DNA from: Zavarzinia compransoris
GTDB lineage: Bacteria; Pseudomonadota; Alphaproteobacteria; Zavarziniales; Zavarziniaceae
Assembly (NCBI RefSeq): GCF_003173055.1
Contig: NZ_QGLF01000004.1
Span: forward strand, 496,001 to 560,000
DNA: 64,000 nucleotides
Direction of reading: 5' to 3'
Below the pieces are notes generated by a model. That model was given only the letters and a program-made list of their open reading frames with translations. It was not told where the DNA came from and ran no database searches. The translations under genes and the position numbers were made by a program. Positions 1 to 7,552 of this stretch are shown one piece after another; position 1 is the stretch's first letter; every line of letters begins with the position of its first letter.

Positions 1-2
1 CG

Positions 3-722
3 CCCGGGGGCGACGTCTTCCTGTTCGGCCGTCTGGTCCAGGACGGGATCGCCAGCCGCTATCTGGCCGACCATTGCCCGGATCCGACCCTGAAGCTCTG
101 CGATTACCAGGCCGCCCTTTACGAGCCGGACGGCCGCCAGATGTCGAACGACAGTTTCCTCTGGTGGGGCGGCAGTCCCCTTTACAAGATGGGCGGCTGG
201 GACGGGGCGGGGCCGGAACTGGCGCGCATCACCTGGGATACCGTGCGTCTCTATCCCGAGCTTCACGCCCGGGCGGCCTTCGACAGTTTCACCCGGCAAT
301 TGTTCCTGATCGGCACCGGCGACGGGCTGAACGACACTCATTGGCACACGAGATGGGTGTTCGAGACGCATTTTCCTGAAGAACTGGCGCCGTTCGAAGC
401 CGCGTTCCAGCGCAGCGGCGCCATCCCCTTCGACAGTCTCGACATGGTGAACCTGCCGGTCGGCTATGCCGCCATGGCCCTGCTGCCGGTGATCGCGCTG
501 CTGTTCATGGTCCTGCGCCGGCCGGGACCGGCACGGCTGGCCGCCTTCACCATGGTCGCCCTGGCCGGCAATGCCGCGATCTGCGGGATCCTGTCCAATC
601 CCCACGACCGCTACGAAAGCCGGCTGGTGTGGCTGGCGGTGCTGGCCGCGGTGGTCGCCGGCCTTGCCCTGGTGCGCGGCAGGGATGCCGTGGCCAGGGA
701 CGGCGCGACCGGCTCGCCTTGA
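3..722 (+). CDS. Hypothetical membrane protein, 3' part (5' end outside window)
   Basis: The frame is open from the window edge and ends with TGA at 720-722. The visible part (about 239 residues) starts with PGGDVFLFGRLVQDG and has a soluble portion followed by hydrophobic segments near the end (MALLPVIALLFMVL, MVALAGNAAICGIL and VWLAVLAAVVAGLALV), so it is an inner-membrane protein with at least three C-terminal helices. An internal ATG at 141 could be mistaken for the start, but the frame and protein-like composition continue upstream of it. I do not recognise a family and assign no function. It runs towards ychF with a 33-base gap. Confidence 0.7.
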   Translation, partial: PGGDVFLFGRLVQDGIASRYLADHCPDPTLKLCDYQAALYEPDGRQMSNDSFLWWGGSPLYKMGGWDGAGPELARITWDTVRLYPELHARAAFDSFTRQLFLIGTGDGLNDTHWHTRWVFETHFPEELAPFEAAFQRSGAIPFDSLDMVNLPVGYAAMALLPVIALLFMVLRRPGPARLAAFTMVALAGNAAICGILSNPHDRYESRLVWLAVLAAVVAGLALVRGRDAVARDGATGSP

Positions 723-755
723 GGGCTGTTCCCTGCCACGGACGGGGAAACGGCG

Positions 756-1856
756 TCAGGCGTTGAAGCGGAAGTGCAGGATGTCGCCGTCGACGACGGT
801 GTAATCCTTGCCTTCCAGGCGCAGCCGGCCGGCATCCTTGCAGCCGGCTTCGCCGTTGTATTTCACATAGTCGTCATAGGCCATGGTTTCGGCGCGGATG
901 AAGCCGCGCTCGAAATCGGAATGGATGACGCCGGCGGCCCCCGGGCCCTTGGTGCCCTTCACGATGGTCCAGGCGCGGGCTTCCTTGGGGCCGACGGTGA
1001 AATAGGTGATCAGGCCGAGCAGGGCATAGCCGGCGCGGATCAGCCGCGACAGGCCGGTTTCCTCCAGCCCGAGGTCGGCGAGGAAGGCGCTGCGCTCCTC
1101 GGCGTCGAGCTGGGCCACTTCCGCCTCGATCGCGGCGGAGATGACGACATAGGCCGCCCCTTCGGCCTTGGCCCTGGCGGCGACGAGGTCGCTGTATTTG
1201 TTGCCGGCCGCGGCGGAGGCTTCCTCGACATTGCAGACATAGAGCACGGGCTTGGCCGTGATCAGGTCCAGGGTGGCGAAGATCGCCCGCTCGTCGGCCG
1301 AAACCTCGACCGCGCGGGCGGGCTTGCCCTCGCGCAGCACGACCAGGGCCCGTTCCATCAGGGCGAGGCGGACCTTGGTTTCCTCGTCCGCGCCGCCCTT
1401 CGACTTCTTCTGCAGGGCGGGGACGCGCTTCTCCAGGCTTTCGAGGTCGGCGAGCATCAATTCGGTCTCGATGATCTCGGCGTCCGCCAGGGGATCGACC
1501 CGGCCCTCGACATGGGTGATGTCGCCGTCCTCGAAGCAGCGCAGCACATGGCAGACCGCATCGACCTCGCGGATGTGGGACAGGAACTGGTTGCCCAGGC
1601 CTTCACCCTTCGAGGCGCCGCGCACGAGGCCGGCGATGTCGACGAAGGTGATCTGGGTCGGGATGATCTGTGCCGAGCCGCCGATCCTGGCGATCGTGTC
1701 CAGGCGCGGATCGGGCACGGGCACGAGGCCGACGTTCGGCTCGATCGTGCAGAAGGGATAATTGGCGGCGGCCGCGGCGGCCGTCTCGGTCAGGGCGTTG
1801 AACAGGGTCGACTTGCCGACGTTGGGCAGACCGACGATGCCGCACTTGAAGCCCAT
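756..1856 (-). CDS. ychF: YchF/OLA1-type redox-regulated ATPase
   Basis: This 366-residue protein has the full length and layout of YchF, a TRAFAC-class P-loop protein that binds ribosomes and prefers ATP to GTP. The P-loop GLPNVGKS is at residues 9-16 and the G3 motif DIAGLV at about 73-78, followed by GASKGEGLGN. The G4 position reads NVEE instead of NKxD, which is the known basis of ATP preference in the family. A TGS domain (YFTVGPKEARAWT onward) forms the last 80 or so residues. It lies one base downstream of pth and is probably cotranscribed with rplY and pth. Confidence 0.96.
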   Translation of the reverse strand: MGFKCGIVGLPNVGKSTLFNALTETAAAAAANYPFCTIEPNVGLVPVPDPRLDTIARIGGSAQIIPTQITFVDIAGLVRGASKGEGLGNQFLSHIREVDAVCHVLRCFEDGDITHVEGRVDPLADAEIIETELMLADLESLEKRVPALQKKSKGGADEETKVRLALMERALVVLREGKPARAVEVSADERAIFATLDLITAKPVLYVCNVEEASAAAGNKYSDLVAARAKAEGAAYVVISAAIEAEVAQLDAEERSAFLADLGLEETGLSRLIRAGYALLGLITYFTVGPKEARAWTIVKGTKGPGAAGVIHSDFERGFIRAETMAYDDYVKYNGEAGCKDAGRLRLEGKDYTVVDGDILHFRFNA

Positions 1857-1857
1857 C

Positions 1858-2475
1858 TCACTCTCCTGAAGATTTGGCCGGCGCTTGTTTCGCCGGCTTC
1901 GGCGGCGCCGTCAACAGCGCGACCTTGGTCTGGAAACCGGCGTCGTTACCCTCGGCCAGCAGGGGCGCCGCCTCGGCGACCGCATCCAGCAGGGGGGTAA
2001 GCCAGGCCTGGTCGGCCTTGGCGAAATCGCCGAGCACATGGCGGGTGACCGCGTCCTTGTCGCCCGGGTGACCGATGCCGAGGCGAAGCCGGCGGTAGTC
2101 CTTGCCGAGATGGGCGTCGATGGAACGCAGGCCGTTGTGGCCGGCATGGCCGCCGCCCACCTTCATCTTGGTCTTGCCGGGCGCAAGATCGAGTTCGTCG
2201 TGCAGGACGACGATATCCTTCAGCGCCAGCTTGTAGAAACGGGCCGCCTCGCCGACGGCGCGGCCGCTTTCGTTCATATAGGTCAGGGGCTTCAGCAGCA
2301 GCACCTTGTCGCTGCCGTCGGTCAGCCGGCCCTCCGCCGCCTCGCCCTGAAAGGCGCGTTTCCACGGGGAAAAGCGATGGCGGCCGTGGATGGCGTCCAG
2401 CGCCATGAAGCCGATATTGTGCCGGTTGCCGGCATATTGGCTGCCGGGATTGCCGAGACCGACGAGGAGCAGCAC
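1858..2475 (-). CDS. pth: Peptidyl-tRNA hydrolase
   Basis: Pth releases tRNA from peptidyl-tRNA that has dropped off ribosomes. The 205-residue protein shows the family signatures LLVGLGNPG at the N-terminus (Asn9), the catalytic His19 in NRHNIGF, TYMNESG, and [13 protein letters not shown]. The start is GTG at 2475, fixed by the conserved N-terminus. A GAGGAGGG Shine-Dalgarno lies about 8 bases upstream and is itself inside a strong hairpin. The C-terminus has a short Lys/Pro/Ala-rich tail ([13 protein letters not shown]) beyond the catalytic domain. The order rplY-pth-ychF is common in proteobacteria. Confidence 0.96.
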   Translation of the reverse strand: MLLLVGLGNPGSQYAGNRHNIGFMALDAIHGRHRFSPWKRAFQGEAAEGRLTDGSDKVLLLKPLTYMNESGRAVGEAARFYKLALKDIVVLHDELDLAPGKTKMKVGGGHAGHNGLRSIDAHLGKDYRRLRLGIGHPGDKDAVTRHVLGDFAKADQAWLTPLLDAVAEAAPLLAEGNDAGFQTKVALLTAPPKPAKQAPAKSSGE

Positions 2476-2483
2476 GAAACAAT

Positions 2484-2530
2484 CCCTCCTCGGGGGAGGA
2501 GGGGCCCGGCCGAAAGGGGTGGCCGGGCCC
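2484..2530 (-). promoter_or_regulatory. Two adjacent hairpins between rplY and pth; one sequesters the pth Shine-Dalgarno
   Basis: Right after the rplY stop the transcript can fold GGGCCCGGCC with GGCCGGGCCC (10 bp, 2502-2530). Next comes an 8-bp stem of CCCTCCTC and GAGGAGGG with a 4-base loop (2484-2503). The second arm of the latter is the Shine-Dalgarno of pth. There is no T-run, so these are not classical intrinsic terminators. They may limit pth translation unless opened by ribosomes finishing rplY, or protect the rplY mRNA end. The structures are visible; the role is inferred. Confidence 0.55.
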
Positions 2531-2541
2531 TTCCGGACTGA

Positions 2542-3165
2542 TTACTTCTTGCCCTTCTTGGCCGGGGCGGCAGCCGCGGCGGCGGGGGCTTCCGGACCGC
2601 CGGTCGGCGGGGCGATGGTGACCACGGTGAAGTCGCGGTAGTTGATCGTCGGGGTCACGCCTTCGGGCAGGGCGACCTTGCTGATGTGCAGCGAGTCGCC
2701 GATTTCGAGGCCGGCGAGCGAGACGGTGATGGCTTCCGGCACGGATTCGGCCGGGGCCTTCACTTCGATCGAGTGACGGACGATGTTCAGCACGCCGCCG
2801 CGCTTGATGCCCGGGCTGGCGATCGCGTCGGTGGTGACGACCGGCACTTCGACGGTGATCAGGCCGTCCTTGGCGATGCGCATGAAGTCGACATGCAGGG
2901 CGCGGTCGGTGACCGGGTGGAACTGCACGTCGCGCGGCAGGACGCGCTCGGTGCGGTCGCCGATCTGCAGGTCGAACACGGTCGACAGGAACTTGCCGGT
3001 GTTCAGCTCACGCTCGAGGAATTTCTCCCCGATGGTGACGACTTCGGCGGCTTCCTTGTTGCCGTAGATCACGGCGGGAACTCGGCCTTCGCGACGGGCG
3101 GCCCGGGCGGACCCCTTACCGGCCCGGTCGCGCGCCTCGACGGCGAGCGTAGCAATCTTGGACAT
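2542..3165 (-). CDS. rplY: 50S ribosomal protein L25 / general stress protein Ctc (long form)
   Basis: This is the 5S rRNA-binding protein L25 in its long bacterial form, 207 residues against about 94 in E. coli. It has an N-terminal L25 domain (GKGSARAARREGRVPAVIYGN) and a C-terminal TL5/Ctc beta domain, and ends in an Ala/Lys-rich tail. The ATG at 3165 is chosen because GGAGA sits 7 bases upstream. An ATG four codons earlier (3177) is less well placed, and the longer upstream frame lacks protein-like sequence. It begins the rplY-pth-ychF operon. Confidence 0.93.
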   Translation of the reverse strand: MSKIATLAVEARDRAGKGSARAARREGRVPAVIYGNKEAAEVVTIGEKFLERELNTGKFLSTVFDLQIGDRTERVLPRDVQFHPVTDRALHVDFMRIAKDGLITVEVPVVTTDAIASPGIKRGGVLNIVRHSIEVKAPAESVPEAITVSLAGLEIGDSLHISKVALPEGVTPTINYRDFTVVTIAPPTGGPEAPAAAAAAPAKKGKK

Positions 3166-3181
3166 GGTCTTCTCCATAGGA

Positions 3182-3209
3182 AAACGCCCGCCTCCAGGGG
3201 TGCGGGCGT
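3182..3209 (-). promoter_or_regulatory. Terminator-like hairpin in the rplY leader
   Basis: On the minus strand ACGCCCGC pairs with GCGGGCGT around a 10-base loop, and the stem is followed by TTTT. The T-run ends only about 15 bases before the rplY ATG, leaving no room for a promoter between them. The hairpin must therefore lie inside the rplY 5' leader (attenuator or protein-binding leader), or end readthrough from the upstream MFS gene. Confidence 0.5.
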
Positions 3210-3222
3210 CGGTGAACGCGGG

Positions 3223-3251
3223 TAGATAACGCAAAACCCCGCGCAGCGCAA
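3223..3251 (-). promoter_or_regulatory. Possible sigma-70 promoter for rplY-pth-ychF
   Basis: The minus strand shows TTGCGC, a 17-base spacer and TATCTA. Each hexamer matches consensus at only three positions, but spacing is ideal and the position is right: after the MFS stop and about 60 bases before the rplY ATG. Transcription from here would include the leader hairpin. Confidence 0.35.
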
Positions 3252-3266
3252 TTTGAAACGGCTGAT

Positions 3267-4475
3267 TCAAGCCTTTGCCCGCTCGCTGCGGGCGGCCAGG
3301 CGGAACGACGCCTGGCCGATCACCCCGGCCCCGGCCAGGACCACGGCGGCGGCCAGCATCGGACTGTCGCCGACGCCGGCCAGCGCCGCGCAAAGGGCGC
3401 CGACCGCCATCTGGACGAAGCCGTAAAGCCCGGAGGCGGAGGCGACGGCCCGGGGATCGACGCTGATCGCCTTGGTCATCGCCGCGGGCGAGGCCAGCCC
3501 CATGCCGAAGGTGAAGACGAACATCAGCCCGACAAGCAGGGGCACGGTGACCAAGCCGCCAAGGACGACGGCGAGGGTGGCGATGCCCGCCGCCGCGCTG
3601 GTGCCGTTGCCGAGCGCCAGCATGCGCCCGGTCTCGATCCGCGGCGCCAGCCACGACGCGAGCACGCTGCCGAGCCAGATGCCGAGGATCAGCACGGCGA
3701 GATAGATCCCGACCTCATAGTCGGGCCGGCCTAGTTCATGGGTATAGATGAAGGGTGCGGCCGCGACATAGCCATACATGGAGGTGGTGGCGCAGGCCCC
3801 GCCCAGGGCATAGCCGAGGAAGGCGGGGGAACGCAGCAGCCCGGCATAGTTCCGCAGCACCGCCGCCGCCCCGCCCGAAGCCGGGCGCGCCGGTTCCGCC
3901 AGCAGGCGCCAGGTCAGCAGCAGGTTCAGCCCGCCGAGGCCGACCAGGGCCCAGAGGATGGACCGCCAGCCCAGCGTTTCCGCCAGCAGCGTGCCGGCCA
4001 GCGGCGCCACCCCGGGGCCGATCACCACCATCAGGTTCATCAGGGCCATGCGCCGCGCCGCATCACTGCCCGCGGAAAGATCGCGCACGATCGCCCGGCC
4101 GAGCACCAGTCCGGCGCAGCCGCCGAGCGCCTGGAACAGCCGGGCCGCGATCAGCGCCTCCGCCCCCGATGCCACGACCGAGGCGAGCCCGGCCAGCGTA
4201 TAGAGGATAAGGCCGGCCATCAGCACCGGCCGGCGGCCGAAGCGGTCGGCGACCGGGCCGTAGATCAATTGCCCGAAGGCGAGGCCCAGAATATAGAGGC
4301 TGATGGTCAACTGCATCTCGGCCGGCGAGGCGGCGAGATCGGCCCCGGCCCGGGGCAGGGCGGGCACGAAGATATGCATGGCCAGCGTGCCGCTGAAGGT
4401 CAGCAGCGCCAGCAGCCACAGCGGAGCGCGGGGATCGGGGCGGGCACCGGAGCCCCGGTGCGGATCGTCGGACAT
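3267..4475 (-). CDS. Bcr/CflA-type multidrug MFS transporter
   Basis: The 402-residue protein has about twelve hydrophobic segments and the drug:H+ antiporter signatures of the Bcr/CflA family. The first helix reads LLALLTFSGTLAMHIFVPALP, followed by MQLTISLYILGLAFGQLIYGP and the loop motif VADRFGRRPVL. It probably exports drugs or small metabolites by proton antiport at the inner membrane; the substrate cannot be read from sequence. The ATG at 4475 (MSDDPHRG) is preferred because the first helix then begins about 18 residues in. An open extension upstream to 4628 has no membrane-protein character. Confidence 0.87.
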   Translation of the reverse strand: MSDDPHRGSGARPDPRAPLWLLALLTFSGTLAMHIFVPALPRAGADLAASPAEMQLTISLYILGLAFGQLIYGPVADRFGRRPVLMAGLILYTLAGLASVVASGAEALIAARLFQALGGCAGLVLGRAIVRDLSAGSDAARRMALMNLMVVIGPGVAPLAGTLLAETLGWRSILWALVGLGGLNLLLTWRLLAEPARPASGGAAAVLRNYAGLLRSPAFLGYALGGACATTSMYGYVAAAPFIYTHELGRPDYEVGIYLAVLILGIWLGSVLASWLAPRIETGRMLALGNGTSAAAGIATLAVVLGGLVTVPLLVGLMFVFTFGMGLASPAAMTKAISVDPRAVASASGLYGFVQMAVGALCAALAGVGDSPMLAAAVVLAGAGVIGQASFRLAARSERAKA

Positions 4476-4656
4476 GAAATTCTGAGCGATAGAACGGATG
4501 CTATACGAATGATCGATTCTACCCTGCGGCAGGCGTGAGGCTTTCGCAGGGCACCCCTGACGCATGTGATCGCCTTGTGAGCGAAGCCTCGCCGGGGTCG
4601 ATGGCTGGCTGGAGGAGCCCCGCTTCACCCGCGCATTCTTGTTGAGCGACCGTCTG

Positions 4657-4732
4657 GCCGAAGCCCTGCGCTTCGGCCGGGACTGGTCCGCCGTCCGAGC
4701 CCCCGGGCGGATCGTTTCCGCCGGGGGCTTTT
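4657..4732 (+). terminator. Hairpin plus intrinsic-terminator-like element on the plus strand, no known plus-strand gene upstream
   Basis: A perfect hairpin GGCCGAAG / CTTCGGCC spans 4657-4679. At 4698-4729 AGCCCCCGGGCGG pairs with CCGCCGGGGGCT (one bulged base) and is followed by TTTT on the plus strand. The minus-strand side lacks a T-run, so this is not an obvious terminator for prs. Upstream on the plus strand there is only the 5' region of the MFS gene, which leaves room for a small RNA of roughly 100-200 bases. Confidence 0.4.
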
Positions 4733-4745
4733 CGGCCGGGCCCGT

Positions 4746-5681
4746 TCAGTCGAACAGGCTGGAGACCGAGGTCTCGTCGTTGATGCGGCGCATGGCTTCC
4801 GCGATCAGGGGGGAGATCGGCACCCGGCGGATGTTGCGGCACAGGCGGACCGCTTCGGTCGCCTGGATCGAGTCCGAGATCACCAGCGATTCGAGCTGCG
4901 AGGCCGAGACCCGGGCGACCGCGCCGCCCGACAGCACGCCGTGGCTGACATAGGCGGAGACGCTTTTCGCCCCCTTGGCTTTCAGGGCCGCGGCGGCATT
5001 GCACAGGGTGCCGGCGGAATCGACGATATCGTCGACCAGGATGCAGCGCCGGCCCGCGACCTCGCCAATGATGTTCATCACTTCCGATTCGCCGGCGCGC
5101 TCGCGCCGCTTGTCGACGATGGCGAGATCGGCGTCGATGCGCTTGGCGATGGCCCGGGCACGGACCACGCCGCCCACGTCCGGCGACACGATCATCAGGC
5201 GTTCTTCGGTGCCGTATTGTTCCCGGATGTCCTGGACGAAGACCGGGGCCGCGAACAGGTTGTCGGTCGGGATGTCGAAGAAGCCCTGGATCTGGCCCGC
5301 GTGCAGGTCGAGAGTCAGCACCCGGTGGGCCCCGGCGGTGGTGATCAGGTTGGCGACCAGCTTGGCCGAGATCGGCGTGCGCGGGCCGGGCTTGCGGTCC
5401 TGGCGGGCATAGCCGAAGTAGGGGATGACGGCGGTGATCCGCTTGGCCGAGGCCCGGCGCAGGGCATCGATGCAGACCAGCAGTTCCATCAGGTTGTCGT
5501 TGGCGGGAAAGGAAGTCGACTGGATGACGAAGACGTCCTGGCCGCGCACGTTTTCCTGAATCTCGACGAAGACTTCCTGGTCCGAGAAGCGGCGGACGCT
5601 GGCCTTGGTCAGGGGGAGGTTGAGGTAGGCGGCGATCGCCTCCGCCAGCGGTCGGTTGCTGTTGCCGGCCAGCACCTTCAT
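4746..5681 (-). CDS. prs: Ribose-phosphate pyrophosphokinase (PRPP synthetase)
   Basis: Prs makes PRPP from ribose 5-phosphate and ATP for purine, pyrimidine, histidine, tryptophan and NAD synthesis. The 311-residue protein is standard class I length. It carries [20 protein letters not shown] near the N-terminus, the flexible-loop region [11 protein letters not shown], and the PRPP-binding loop DDIVDSAGT near residue 217. The ATG start gives the canonical N-terminus [14 protein letters not shown]. It sits alone between the MFS gene and a lipoprotein gene on the same strand. Confidence 0.97.
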   Translation of the reverse strand: MKVLAGNSNRPLAEAIAAYLNLPLTKASVRRFSDQEVFVEIQENVRGQDVFVIQSTSFPANDNLMELLVCIDALRRASAKRITAVIPYFGYARQDRKPGPRTPISAKLVANLITTAGAHRVLTLDLHAGQIQGFFDIPTDNLFAAPVFVQDIREQYGTEERLMIVSPDVGGVVRARAIAKRIDADLAIVDKRRERAGESEVMNIIGEVAGRRCILVDDIVDSAGTLCNAAAALKAKGAKSVSAYVSHGVLSGGAVARVSASQLESLVISDSIQATEAVRLCRNIRRVPISPLIAEAMRRINDETSVSSLFD

Positions 5682-5826
5682 AAGCGCACCCGCTCGTTGG
5701 ATCCGGTAAGGATATATGGATGGGACCGCGGCGACCTGCCCGGGCGCCGGCGGAAATTCGCGCGCTTTTTATCAAGCCGTCACAAGGCTGTAAACGCGCG
5801 ACGGCGTTTATCGGCGCAACTGTGTG

Positions 5827-6717
5827 TTACCGGCCACGCAGGGCATGGACCAGTTGCAGGATGCCGTCGGCCCCGCCCTGGGCCGCGGCGCCCGCGATCG
5901 GGCCCCAGGAATGGTTCAGGCTGCCGGCGGGCACCTGGTTTTCCTGGTCGATGGTCGCGATTACCTCGCCGCCGCGCCGGACCTCCCACGACAGGGTGAC
6001 TTTCTCGATCCTGGGGGTGATCGGGGTCAGCGTCACCGTGCCGGTCACGGAAAGGCTGCCCTCGGCCGGCTTGTCGAGCACGGCGAGGCCGCCGATGGCC
6101 AGCGCCTGGCGCATGGCGGCGGCCAGCGACCTATTGCCGTCGCCCGGGGCGCCGCCGACCCCGGTGACGACGACGCTGGCAAGCGCTGCCGGCGCCGCCG
6201 CCGGCGCGGCCGGGCGCGGGGCCGGGGCGGTCGCGGCGGTGCCGGTGACGGCTGCCGCGACCTGCGCCGCCACCCGGTCCAGGACCGCGCCGTCGATGGT
6301 TGCCGCCGGGCCCGGCAGGGGCACCTGCCAGCGGCCGGCGGCGATCCCGTCCGGCCGGGACAGGGCGATCGCCAGGGCGGAACCTTCGACCGCGGTGGTC
6401 AGGACATAGCTCTGGCTGGCGGCATTCCGGGTCGTCGCCAGGATGTCCTTCTCGACCAGGGCCCGGGCGATGGCGGCGGCCATCAGGGCGGGGCGGCCGT
6501 CGGCCCCGCTCGACAGCGCCGAGGTCGGCGTCACCAGCACCGGGACGCCGGACAGCATGCGCCCCCCCGTTTCGGCGGCCGCGGGCGGCACCAGGGCCTT
6601 GGCCGGCGGCGGATGGCCGAGCAGGCGGCCGAGCCGGGTCCGGCCCGAGCAGCCGGCCAGCGCGAGGGCCGCGACGGTGAGCGCGATCAGCGCCCTGTGA
6701 CGCCTAGATAAGGACAC
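5827..6717 (-). CDS. Putative lipoprotein of unknown function
   Basis: The 296-residue product starts with a lipoprotein signal peptide: positively charged MSLSRRHR, a hydrophobic run, then a lipobox LAGC with Cys23. It should be lipid-anchored after processing by Lgt, encoded nearby. The start is GTG at 6717. The middle is Ala/Pro-rich (PAPRPAAPAAAP) and separates two alpha/beta-looking parts, the second with DGNRSLAAAMRQALAIGG and a repeated beta pattern (VTLTPITPRIEKVTLSWEV). I do not recognise the family. Its start overlaps the end of a tiny upstream frame at 6704-6772, suggesting translational coupling. Confidence 0.75.
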   Translation of the reverse strand: MSLSRRHRALIALTVAALALAGCSGRTRLGRLLGHPPPAKALVPPAAAETGGRMLSGVPVLVTPTSALSSGADGRPALMAAAIARALVEKDILATTRNAASQSYVLTTAVEGSALAIALSRPDGIAAGRWQVPLPGPAATIDGAVLDRVAAQVAAAVTGTAATAPAPRPAAPAAAPAALASVVVTGVGGAPGDGNRSLAAAMRQALAIGGLAVLDKPAEGSLSVTGTVTLTPITPRIEKVTLSWEVRRGGEVIATIDQENQVPAGSLNHSWGPIAGAAAQGGADGILQLVHALRGR

Positions 6718-6772
6718 AGGACGCCAACAGCCCGAGCAGGAGAAAGCCGAGGAAGATCATGAGATGGGGCAT
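6704..6772 (-). CDS. Tiny hydrophobic, lipoprotein-like open frame (22 aa)
   Basis: An ATG at 6772 is preceded by GGGGAGG with a 5-base spacer, a strong Shine-Dalgarno. The frame encodes 22 mostly hydrophobic residues ending LLASCVLI, with a lipobox-like LASC. It stops at 6704-6706, inside the start of the following lipoprotein gene (GTG 6717). It begins 12 bases after the pgeF stop. It could be a membrane micropeptide or a translational-coupling leader; its small size makes chance possible. Confidence 0.35.
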   Translation of the reverse strand: MPHLMIFLGFLLLGLLASCVLI

Positions 6773-6784
6773 GGCGCCTCCCCT

Positions 6785-7552
6785 TCAGTCCAGCACGATC
6801 GCGGCGAGTTCGCGGCCATAGTCGCCTTCGCCCGCCAGGGTGGTGCGGCGGAACGAGAAGAATTGCCCGGCATCGCCCGCCGTATCCAGCCCCGACACCT
6901 CGACAAGGCCGAGGCCGGCCCGGGCCAGGCGGGCGGCGACATAGCCGGCGAGATCGAAATGCGGCCGGCTGTCCGGCGTCGCCCGGGCGAAGAAGCGGGC
7001 GGCGCCCGGGCCGTCCGCTTCGAGAAAGCGGGCCTCGAATTCCGGCCCGACCTCATAGGATTTCTGGCCGATGCAGGGGCCGATGGCGGCGGCGATCCGT
7101 TCGCGGGCGGCGCCGAGCGCCACCATGGCGGCGACGGTCGCCTCGGCGATGCCGGTCAGGGCGCCCTTCCAGCCGGCATGGGCGGCGCCGATCACCCCGG
7201 CCTCGCGGTCGGCGAAAAGGATCGGCGCGCAATCGGCGGTCAGGATGCCGAGGCCGAGGCCGCGTTCGCGCGTCACCATGGCATCGGCCTTCGGCCCTGC
7301 GCCCGGGGCCCAGGGCGCCTCGACCGTCACCACATCGGCGCTATGGACCTGATGGAGGGAGAGCAGCTGGCGGGCGCCCACCGCGGCCCCGACGCGGTCG
7401 CGATTCTCGATCACGGCCGGCCGCGCGTCGCCGGAGCCGAGCCCGCAGTTGAGCGAGGTATAGAGCCCTTCGGAAACGCCGCCGCGGCGCCCGAAAAACC
7501 CATGGGACAGGCCGGCAAGGGCATCGGCCGAATGGCGGGGCGGCTGGGTCAT
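6785..7552 (-). CDS. pgeF: Peptidoglycan editing factor PgeF / multicopper polyphenol oxidase-like (YfiH family)
   Basis: YfiH-family proteins act in E. coli as PgeF, which keeps L-Ser out of peptidoglycan stems; other members were reported as laccase-like enzymes or purine nucleoside phosphorylases. The 255-residue protein carries the conserved metal/catalytic set His70 (LHQVHSAD), Cys108 (TADCAPILF) and His125 (HAGWKG). The ATG at 7552 is chosen because it overlaps the stop of the preceding methyltransferase gene by four bases (ATGA), typical of coupled genes. It is third in lgt - MidA-like - pgeF, which links it to envelope biogenesis. Confidence 0.92.
   Translation of the reverse strand: MTQPPRHSADALAGLSHGFFGRRGGVSEGLYTSLNCGLGSGDARPAVIENRDRVGAAVGARQLLSLHQVHSADVVTVEAPWAPGAGPKADAMVTRERGLGLGILTADCAPILFADREAGVIGAAHAGWKGALTGIAEATVAAMVALGAARERIAAAIGPCIGQKSYEVGPEFEARFLEADGPGAARFFARATPDSRPHFDLAGYVAARLARAGLGLVEVSGLDTAGDAGQFFSFRRTTLAGEGDYGRELAAIVLD

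Noticed and set aside
774-2000. A 408-codon plus-strand frame opposite ychF and pth
   Set aside because: No protein-family signature. ychF and pth on the minus strand explain the region.
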